Below are positions 11,024-17,908 of a stretch of 17,908 bases of DNA, in pieces (position 1 is the first letter of the stretch; every line of letters begins with the position of its first letter). The DNA lies in the NCBI GenBank assembly GCA_000934385.1, contig KN880813.1, positions 1 to 17,908 on the forward strand, given 5' to 3'. A model generated the notes under the pieces. The model was given only the letters and a program-made list of their open reading frames with translations. It did not search any database and had not been told where the DNA came from. Source of the DNA: Cylindrobasidium torrendii FP15055 ss-10. Lineage: Eukaryota > Basidiomycota > Agaricomycetes > Agaricales > Physalacriaceae. Both the position numbers and the translations under genes were made by a program.

Positions 11024-12673
11024 CAGACAAGGCCACCGGTCTCATCTCATCTGTGGACAGCCTCCCACAAAGCCGCTTCCCAGTACTTCGACCAAACTTC
11101 GACTATCAGCTGCTACTTAGCCTGACCTGCGCCGTGCTCTCGGACAGACACGGTGTCTACCCTTCGAAACTCACACTCGAGTCTCCCATCGTGGGCGGGC
11201 GGTTAGTGCGGTTGTGAACGCGAACCAACTCTTACTAGCAATCCAGCCTCCCCCCTCCTTCGATTTCACGACCGGGTGCCATCTCATCGACCACGCAGCT
11301 GCTAACGGGATCTGTCCTGGGCGTGTCGACTCATCTCACTGGCACGCACACGGCGTCTGCCACCCAATTGTAGGTAGTCCAACTCATTCTGATGACATGA
11401 ACTGCCTTGCCCCCCCATCAATATCTTGATCTCGCAGGGCCGTGTAAACGGTGCGTTGACGTCTCCTCCCCGTGTTTTGACCCTAGAGGGACTCAGCAAG
11501 TTCATTCCGCCAGCGGCCGCGTTCTTGCTCGTCATTTCGCTCTGTGCCGTGGAGGCTAGAAGATCTGGGCGATATAGCTAAGCTCATCCCCCGAGGGGAG
11601 ACGTCCTTTTATGAGTGGTTCATTAGATTCCGGGTCCTTAAGATGAGGCTTTTGGGATGATTTAATGAGATACTGACCCAAAGGCATTTGGGGATCGCCT
11701 GAGCCACGAGTTTTGGTAGACGACGAACACGACCATCGATGTACCCCAGAATGCTAAATAGCGTGGCTATTAGGCCTTTCAATGCACGTCAAGCAGGAGA
11801 ACCTGTCGAAGATCTATAGCGGAGACACTCAATCGCCCGCGTTCTACGCGATATTCCAAGAAGATAAGTGTTGAACACAAGAACATGGTTGAAATACCGA
11901 GAGGCCCTGCTCTAGCTCTTCTCACCAAGGCTTTGAAATGGCTCGTAAATTACTGCGAGACATTCCGTTCACTCTAGAGCCATTCCCTACCCCTTATCAG
12001 TGCACAGATCCACGTTACACCAAGTGAAAGTCCCAGCAACGCCGCCTCATCCAACCCCCAAAAAAAAATCGACTGTAGCGAACTGCGCTTCAATCGTGGG
12101 TCTTCATTAATCACCATTTTTCATGCAGAGATTCCCACACGGCCAGAGCGTCTCGCAGAGCGACATTTCGAGTATCCCAATTGTTAAGTAAGTAGTTCGT
12201 TCGGGGTGGCACATTTCGGTACTTCCCGGTGCCGGCGGCTCGACCAATTTGAAATTCCCGAGTTAGAGTAGAAAGTTAGCTGTTGCGTCGGGGGGCGGGC
12301 GTCGTCCTGTATTAAAGCTTATTTTCTACATCGTCTGCGCGCAATTCTGCTGCATGAACGAGATGTGTTCGCTTTTAGACTCGGGTTCCGACAAATGCAC
12401 CCACGGGCCACCCTTGTCGAGGGTCGAAGTCGCCATGCCAACTCATGAGTATACCAGTGGTCACACAAAAACTGTCATTTCTTCTCCAGCGGATGCACTG
12501 CATCTCGTCGCTCTGCAGTCGAGGCGAATCTGAGGCGAACTCTGAATCAGATTGTTCTGTGCAGCAAAGCGTCGACAGGTTTCTCCAGGGTTTCTCTTCC
12601 CGTGTCGAGTCTCCGCTTTCCGCCTCCCTACGTTATTTGATGAACCAATGGATAGTATTTGTGCTTTGGTCCG

Positions 12674-12807
12674 TCGACACCATCCCTGAGTGATAAATGC
12701 GTGTTCTCCGTGCCCTCGACAACGACGCGTACCTTACCGTGTCGACACCGTATTGCCAACTTGCACTCAGCAAGTAATACTGAGACTCGCCATCGGTTCG
12801 ACACCAT
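12674..12807 (+). repeat. Three spaced copies of TCGACACC(A/G)T
   Basis: The motif occurs at 12674-12683, 12742-12751 and 12798-12807 in the same orientation, 68 and 56 bp apart. Related TCGACA and TCGAG words lie between and before them. The cluster is in gene-free DNA, 480-600 bp from the 3' end of the small secreted protein gene. Confidence 0.45.
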
Positions 12808-13283
12808 TACTGTTCTGATTCATTAGGGCAAAACAATGTGCGTGACGAAGTTGTGCGCCGTCACCTCAACTGCGACGACTATAGCGAGGGTGTGAAGATC
12901 TCTTAAGTGCTGCAGCGGAAATAGCCTGATCCTCCCCTCCTGGGAGATGTAGTCGGTACAAGGAAAGTATCGACAACATTGCTGGACAGACAAATAGCCG
13001 GTACAGAACCAAGGTCAGCTCACGAGATGGAGCACAGATAGTGCTTAGGTTCTCAATGTGAACTCGGTAGAAGGCAAAGGACGCTGGAGCAATAGACGCA
13101 CTTGCAAGCACTGTCAGATCAGAAGCAATTGCTATTCTGTACGCCGACCCGACCACCATCAGGCCTCCTTGCAACCCAATGCCCATTAATGATTAGAGTA
13201 GATATTCCCTCTCCCGAGTCAAAGTGCATCCTTTTGACCTGTAGGCGACTCCGCGATATGGGCCTTCCGGGTGCGCGATGCGA

Positions 13284-13697
13284 TTATGGGCACTACACAT
13301 ACTTAGTAGTCAGTCAGGGATCCGTCAGGTCTTCAGAAAACAGACGTACGCATGCGCTGGGCGTTACACCGCTTGGGCAGAGCTTCCCCTCGGGGTAGTA
13401 GTCGCACGCAGGGTGGCTATTCCTTGTGGTCAATGATAATCGAGGCTGGCTGACTGCAGGACGTACTCGGCGAAGTTGAAGCCACCATCGAAGCGCTGAA
13501 GGATGTTGCAGTTCAAGTCGACTTTGTTGTCTGTGGATATACTCAGCATTTCGTGGGGGGAAGACGAATATCTGGGACGTACAATAGCCATCGTGTGGAA
13601 CATATGCGTAGCTGTAGAAGTTTCCGTCACCACAGACGAGGTTGGCAGTGGCGGAGGCCACAAGAGAGAGGAAAGCGACGGTGAGCTGGAACTTCAT
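13284..13697 (-). CDS. Small secreted cysteine-rich protein (4 exons, 84 aa)
   Basis: Minus-strand exons: 13697-13583, 13530-13467, 13416-13350, 13292-13284. Introns of 52, 50 and 57 nt all start GTACGT and end in AG. The N-terminus MKFQLTVAFLSLVASATA is a classical signal peptide with predicted cleavage before NLVCGDG. The mature part of about 66 residues carries six cysteines (LVC, LNC, PAC, KLC, ACC) and ends in SACCP. The start is fixed by the signal peptide and by a TATA box about 40 bp upstream. The last exon holds only two codons plus the stop; if the third intron were retained, the frame would run 12 codons further to a stop at 13314-13316 and lose the terminal CC pair. I do not recognise the family. 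Size, secretion and paired cysteines fit the effector-like small secreted proteins common in Agaricomycetes; function is unknown. Confidence 0.75.
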
Positions 13698-13735
13698 GAT
13701 GTGGGCGATGGAGAGAACTGAAAATCGGCGTCGTG

Positions 13736-13743
13736 CTTTTATA
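13736..13743 (-). promoter_or_regulatory. TATA box (TATAAAAG) of the small secreted protein gene
   Basis: A perfect TATAAAAG on the minus strand ends about 39 bp before the start codon at 13697. With the usual spacing of about 30 bp to initiation, this gives a very short 5' UTR. It supports the chosen start and suggests regulated, potentially strong expression. Confidence 0.6.
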
Positions 13744-14092
13744 ACGAGTTCCCAAACGTATACGGGTCGGTCGTCCAATTCCAAACGTCAGTACTTTCTC
13801 CGTGTTTATCCTCGTGCTCCATGGCGGGAAGCCTCAGAAACTGACGAAAGGACCATCGGCGGGAGTTACAGCAAGGGAAAAACTCGTTTCGAGAATAATG
13901 CCGGAATGGGCCAGTGGGCTTTTGGTGGGTTGGATGTCGGATAGCATCCCGCAGGTAATGTTCCTTAGGCTAGCTTGCGAGCGTAAAGCAAAAAACCACT
14001 TGTGGTAGCCGAGTGGTAGTAAGAGACTAAAGAGAGTTGCTTAGAGCAGCTTTGATCAGATCGGCGTACTCGGCATTATTGTTGACAGTGAC

Positions 14093-14120
14093 ACGGTCAC
14101 CTTGCCTTGCTACGGTCACC
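14093..14120 (+). repeat. Direct repeat ACGGTCACC x2
   Basis: Identical 9-mers at 14093-14101 and 14112-14120, 19 bp apart, lie about 100 bp upstream of the predicted start of the RFX-like gene. They could be paired factor-binding sites, or simply part of a coding exon if the longer gene model is right. Confidence 0.4.
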
Positions 14121-14215
14121 ACAATCTCTCAGCGTATTCTTCTCTGTTGGCTCGATGGATATGGAGGAGGCTGAAGGGCGTTTTGAACGCGTTTGCGCAT
14201 GGCAAGTCATCCGAC

Positions 14216-15084
14216 ATGCTCCCAGGCCGCCTAGCGATACATGTACGAGTGTCTAATTTCGACTAGGCTCGAGTCGAATTATTCTGCACAGCATGATTGT
14301 GAAATCCTGCAGGCGGAGATATGGGATAACTTCGCCACATATTCCTTGAGAAAATGTCCCGAGCTCAGCTTATCACCTACGGAGTTCTTCGCCTACGTCG
14401 CGAAAGCATTTCCTGGCGCGATATCAACAACAACGGATGGACCAATGGGCGTTCATATCATCCGTGGGATTGTAAAACTACCTCGTGCGTTCCAAATCAT
14501 GCTCATTTAGGCATTACTAACGAAGTCAGAGTCGCAATGGGCACCGTGTACCAGCTCGTACTGTGGTTGTCCAAATCATTACGTTCCACCCGTTCTCCGC
14601 GAAGAAGAAGATAATTTCGAAGACGATCCTCGCTTTGTTCAACTCACCCGTTCGAACGAGTGTCCAACCAATGTCCAAGCAAATTGTATCACTGCCCTAG
14701 TGAGCGACCTTGAAGACCGCATGTCCTCCCTCGACCAGGAATTGGTGCATCGCCATAATCTCCACGGGCACGAATTCCTTGCCATTCCGCGCCGCGGATG
14801 CCAGCGCATTGGCGTCCAATGGCAATGCAAATTCTTTCACGACGGATGCTCCGCCCAAACAGTACGTTCTTCTGTCTTATGCAAGCTTGGACTTGTGAAG
14901 CAGCTGCTTACCCTTTCGTCCGTAGGCCCCGCCCCCAGTTCGTCAGCGCCGCCCCCAGTTCGGCGCGCCCTGCAGAAGATCGCGCCGCTTCAAATCGTCA
15001 CAGCTGGGTCGCGCAGAAGCGAATGCACGGTGCAGAAATCACCTCGTCGAGCGGTTGCGGTTCCTCTGGGCAGGTCCCAGCTAA
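14216..15084 (+). CDS. RFX-type winged-helix / Cys-rich protein resembling the RSC9-ARID2 C-terminus
   Basis: Preferred exons: 14216-14242, 14292-14484, 14530-14861, 14926-15084, giving 236 aa. Introns are 49, 45 and 64 nt; the second has a TACTAAC branch site. Residues about 18-70 (EIWDNFATYSLRK, LSPTEFFAYVAKAFPGA, then GVHIIRGIV) fit the RFX-like winged helix found in fungal RSC9 and animal ARID2, subunits of RSC/PBAF nucleosome remodellers. A Cys/His segment follows (QWAPCTSSYCGCPNHY), then an acidic stretch (EEEDNFEDD), a helical part (ALVSDLEDRMSSLDQEL) and more Cys/Trp (GCQRIGVQWQCKF, DGCSAQ). The tail is basic and uncertain: without the last splice the frame runs on to a stop at 15165-15167. 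The start is also uncertain: an unspliced ATG at 14241 or an upstream model from 13802 are alternatives. No ARID domain is present and there is little room for one, so this may be a truncated duplicate or a free-standing relative. Confidence 0.45.
14465..14579 (+). repeat. Imperfect tandem duplication encoding a W-C-x4-C-x-PNH-like motif
   Basis: Two segments starting with TGGG (14465 and 14538) and ending with TCCAAATCAT (14491-14500 and 14570-14579) align with small gaps, about 73-79 bp apart. In one frame the first copy reads WDCKTTSCVPNH; the second, in the coding frame of the RFX-like gene, reads WAPCTSSYCGCPNH. The first copy is largely intronic in the preferred model and in a different frame, so it may be a relic of an older exon or coincidence. 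Confidence 0.35.
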
Positions 15085-15751
15085 ATCTCCCTCTCAATTC
15101 CTCAATATTATGTTCCATTCCTCAATCCTCCGTCGTTCCATTTCATTCCCACTATGTATATCCTTAATCTTTATTTGGGCGGAGGTACCATTCCGTTCCA
15201 TCCAAGCGACCTCTTGATATCCGCTCGTACTTTACCTTGTATATTCACTTAATGTAGTGTCGTCCGTGGAGCGCACATACCCTCTGTACTATACTCGTCT
15301 TGTATCATCGTAGTTCTGCAGCCTTGGTTCTGTTTGCTTTTCTCTCCAGAGTCGCTCCTAGTGGTACATACATCGTCTCGACTCTCGAGTGGTTGTCACC
15401 TTACGCATACGGCCGGGTTTTACACCTTTCCAGTTCGCACTGCACAATAAGCGACAAGGATCAAAAAAGGGACTCGGTATGGAGCAAAAACAGACTTACC
15501 CTGAAATACGATTTACAAACCAGTTCGCGCACTTAACAGCGTCAATTGACAGTGAATTAAGCGCGGGAGTGTGAGAAGTACTGTAGATGTCGACGAAAGT
15601 AGAACACAATGGCTCAATGGAGGGACAAAGTACACTCCCAGCAGCTCGGGAGTAAGTCACACATACACAATTATAAAGTACGCACGTTTACGTGCTTATG
15701 TTCATGGCTGGTAAAATATGAGCAAGGGGAGATGTGGAAGGGGAAAGTTCT
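15085..15751. other. Convergent 3' flanks of the RFX-like and protease genes
   Basis: No gene is supported. The left part (about 15100-15210) is pyrimidine-rich with repeated CATTCC words and probably contains the 3' end of the RFX-like transcript. The right part (about 15560-15751) probably contains the 3' UTR of the protease gene on the minus strand. No canonical AATAAA is placed convincingly for either gene. Confidence 0.4.
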
Positions 15752-17448
15752 CTAACACAATCTCGCATTCGGGAAGACCGATTTCACGTCCTCCCAGACT
15801 TGTTCCATGGGGAGCACATAGCTCACATCCGCCTTGTCGTCAGAAGCGGCGCAGCCGACGAGGATACCAAGGATACGCCCCTGCGCGTCGACAACAGCCG
15901 AACCCGAGTCGCCTGGAGCGGCAAAGGCGGGGCAGTCACCTTTCCCGGTTCTGTCTGAGCCTGGATTGTTCAAGTGACGCGGGCCGTTGAAAACAGCGCA
16001 GACGGTGGACGTCGTGCCGGTGTCTGGGTCACGCACCAAAGACACAAGATTGCATGCGCAACCGAATGTGAGTCCGGTCGTGTAGCCATTCTTCAGTACA
16101 ATAAGCCGTTCGTCTTGCTCAAAGGAGGGGCCAGGGAAAGAGAGGATGCCGTGGAGGGGAAGAAGACCGTTTGGCGGGTATGTGAAGTTGGGGCCAAGCT
16201 TGAGGATGAGGTCGACTGAAGAAAACTTGGTTCCTGCGTGTAATTGTTTATAGGAATCGTCGAGGAAGAAAGAATGAGACGAACCGAGAGCAATGAAAGC
16301 TCCTTTGAACGCGTTGCCAAACTTAGACGCGTTGATCTCAATAGCAGCCCAGTCCCTCATGAAGCTGTGAGAGTACGCGATGGGTGGGGTGTGGAACACA
16401 GTTTCAATAACACGATTTTCGGCGCTGGCCCAGTCCTTCTCAACGGAGGCGTAGAAGATCTCTAGGGCGTCGATGTCCTCGTTGGACTCCTCCATCCGTT
16501 CTTGTGCTTTCTTCAGCTGCCTCTTTGCATCAGCTACGTCGTCCTCGTCGCATGAGTGGAGCGTTCTTCTCGTTCGGTTTATAGTCCTCTGGCAAATTTC
16601 GACGTTTATCCGGTGCCCTTTGATGGAAAGACGGATTGATTCGAGCAGCCTGTCGAACGCGGCCGTGCCAAGGAGCTGGACAGACACACCCTCGACGCTT
16701 GTTGTGTCGAGGACATGGCGACAGGTCAAGCCCATCAACCTGTCAGCATCCTCAAAATATAGGCCTATCGTCCTTTCCCTGTCTGGCTTGTCGACCGGCG
16801 CAATGCCCACCCCAAACGCAGTTGTCAACGGACCCCGGATGCCCCTTGTCGGATTCACATCAGACACCGTCTTCATCAGCCCCGCCCTCCCAACCGGCGA
16901 AAGAGGGACTCGCGGAACTCGACCTCCACATCGTCCACTCTTGCTTTGCGCAGGATGCCAAGAATGGCGGAGGCGACGAGCGAGGCGGACGACGCAGAGA
17001 GACTTCCGGGCCGAATGCCGATCCACAGTACCACCCTTAGTGGTTCTTCTCTGTCCTCGTCCTCGTTTCCGTCGTATTCTGGGTCCTGGAGAAGAAAACG
17101 GACGAGATCGATGGACGTCCAACCCACCCGCGCATCCTCCAACGCGTCTCTCACTTTCCACCCCACTCCCTCTTTTTCGTTCCAGACGGCGTTGAGCTGC
17201 GCGTGACCGTGCACCCCGACCGCGTACTTCAGGCGTCGCTGCGCCTCGGGGCCTCGGGGGAGGACGAACGGGCGTGCGGAGGCGCTGGTGCGGTAGATGA
17301 GACCGCGACGTGGAGGGGAGGGGGAGATTCCAGAGTAGTAGAATGTGATTTCTGCTTCTGAGGGGATAGGAGAAGGAGAAGGAGATGAAGAGGGTGTTGC
17401 AAAGAACATAGCAGTGACAGCCGCAGAGGGCATAGACTGAGAAGACAT
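15752..17448 (-). CDS. Trypsin-like (PA clan) serine protease with extra N-terminal domain
   Basis: Two exons, 17448-16895 and 16844-15752, are joined across a 50-nt intron (GTTGGG..ACAAG) that removes the TGA ending the first frame; 548 aa. Residues 1-50 are Ser/Pro-rich. Residues about 75-185 form a folded domain of unknown type, with an acidic loop (YDGNEDEDREEP). The protease part starts near 190. His228 is in GLTCRHVL, Asp349 in MRDWAAIEI and Ser498 in APGDSGSAVVD, so the catalytic triad is complete. GRILGILVG after the serine is the usual closing strand. About 120 residues separate His from Asp, and they hold a charged, probably coiled-coil helix (AKRQLKKAQERMEESNEDID), far longer than in trypsin. 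No signal peptide is apparent, which argues for an intracellular enzyme. Similar proteins occur as unnamed expanded families in Agaricomycetes; substrate unknown. The start is the first ATG of the exon-1 frame. Confidence 0.85.
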
Positions 17449-17908
17449 AGCAGTAAAGAGTCAACCACCACCTGGAATGTTGTTATTGTTATTGTTTTTT
17501 TTTTTTTTTTGCGGCAGGATAGCGATAGCGCGCGTTCCAGAGTCCTCGTGCAAAGAAAATTAGGAAGAGGATAGGGTATTGATAGGGTACAAGGATGGCA
17601 AATGGGGGATGTAGGAAGCAGTCCGTGATCGAGTGAACGTAGTAATTATAACGTCCGTAAGCAGTGTCCGTGAAAGAGAGAAGCACCTGCGCCTCTGAAT
17701 TGAGTATTAATAGCACAACAACAAAGGGAAAGCGAAAGTAAAAAGTTCGTGTCCGTGTAGTACAGACCTTTTCATATTTCCGTGAACAAGTGGGAATTTT
17801 TATTTTGATCGGGTGGCGCCGGCCCGCTGCCTCGCGCCCAATATGGCTGGTAGCCGCCACACCAAATAACATCTGTCCGCCCCGCTTTGACTTCTGCCCA
17901 TATTTGAT
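17449..17908 (-). promoter_or_regulatory. Upstream region of the protease gene, with an A16 tract
   Basis: On the minus strand, a run of 16 A residues (17495-17510) followed by CAATAACAATAACAAC lies 47 bp before the start codon. Such poly(dA:dT) tracts exclude nucleosomes in fungal promoters, or this could be an A-rich 5' leader. Further upstream, a short direct repeat of ATAGGGTA occurs near 17570-17590. No gene is supported to the window end. Confidence 0.4.

Larger units (their letters stand above)
9131..13283. other. Gene-poor spacer of about 4 kb
   Basis: No convincing gene. Open frames of 60-130 codons occur on both strands, but they overlap in conflicting frames, lack recognisable motifs and show no clear exon structure. 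Visible items are three copies of TCCTCAGAGT, three copies of a TCGACACC motif near 12.7 kb, an A9 tract near 12060, a CCCCGAGGGG palindrome near 11586, and an isolated half-Zn2Cys6-like stretch at 11438-11475. No LTRs, target-site duplications or transposase-like frames were seen. Confidence 0.5.
13698..14215. other. Divergent intergenic region between the secreted protein and the RFX-like gene
   Basis: About 520 bp separate two divergently transcribed genes. The left part carries the TATA box of the secreted-protein gene. The right part is open in the frame of the RFX-like gene from 14045 to 14242, preceded by a splice-acceptor-like TTGCTTAG (ends 14044). An in-frame ATG at 13802 ends in CAG followed by a donor-like GTAATG at 13955, in matching phase. 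Upstream exons are therefore possible but have no recognisable homology. Confidence 0.35.

Noticed and set aside
12371..12410. GGGTTCCGAC and other T-loop-like words, considered as tRNA
   Set aside because: No matching acceptor, D or anticodon arms could be drawn around any of them on either strand.
12866..13186. 106-codon minus ORF with hydrophobic stretches, considered as a membrane protein or receptor piece
   Set aside because: No convincing membrane-segment pattern or family motif, and no splice-linked continuation.
14354..14614. 86-codon plus ORF overlapping the RFX-like exons
   Set aside because: It runs through a good TACTAAC/CAG intron end and competes with a frame that carries a recognisable winged-helix pattern; kept only as the source of the duplicated W-C-C-PNH observation.
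15752..17464. Single 570-codon minus frame as the whole protease
   Set aside because: Its first 190 residues are Arg/Pro/Ser-rich nonsense. The overlapping frame from 17448 gives a sensible domain and joins through a 50-nt GT..AG intron.

Overview
The window looks like nuclear DNA from a mushroom-forming basidiomycete (Agaricomycetes). The protein-coding genes are interrupted by many short introns, mostly 45-57 nt, with GTRNGT-type donors and CTNAN-type branch points. Promoters are pyrimidine-rich, exons are GC-rich, and spacers are long. There are no bacterial features, operons, tRNA or rRNA genes, or recognisable transposon ORFs.

Layout. (1) 1-511 is a leader region; a short open frame at the left edge could be the tail of a gene outside the window. 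(2) 512-4343 (+) is a complete 11-exon gene for a Kap123/importin-4 type karyopherin-beta, 1077 aa as modelled. It is followed by a 3' region with an (ATCC)5 microsatellite. (3) 4746-7822 is about 3 kb with no gene I can support; it holds a faint decayed direct duplication about 490 bp apart. (4) 7823-8800 (-) is an intronless SOX/MATA-type HMG-box transcription factor of 325 aa with a Ser/Tyr-rich tail. (5) 9131-13283 is about 4 kb with no convincing gene, only short dispersed repeats and an isolated half Zn2Cys6-like motif. (6) 13284-13697 (-) is a four-exon small secreted cysteine-rich protein of 84 aa with a TATA box just upstream. (7) 14216-15084 (+) is a multi-exon gene whose product resembles the RFX-type winged helix plus Cys-rich tail of RSC9/ARID2-type chromatin-remodeller subunits, but lacks the ARID region. 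(8) 15752-17448 (-) is a two-exon trypsin-like (PA clan) serine protease of 548 aa with an intact His/Asp/Ser triad, a novel N-terminal domain and a helical insert inside the protease fold.

The genes do not form an obvious pathway. Kap123 is housekeeping and the HMG protein is regulatory. The right-hand third (secreted Cys-rich protein, orphan RFX-like gene, unusual protease) looks like lineage-specific accessory content and is the best place to look for new biology. All exon boundaries were derived by hand from splice consensus and frame continuity, and no database search was possible.
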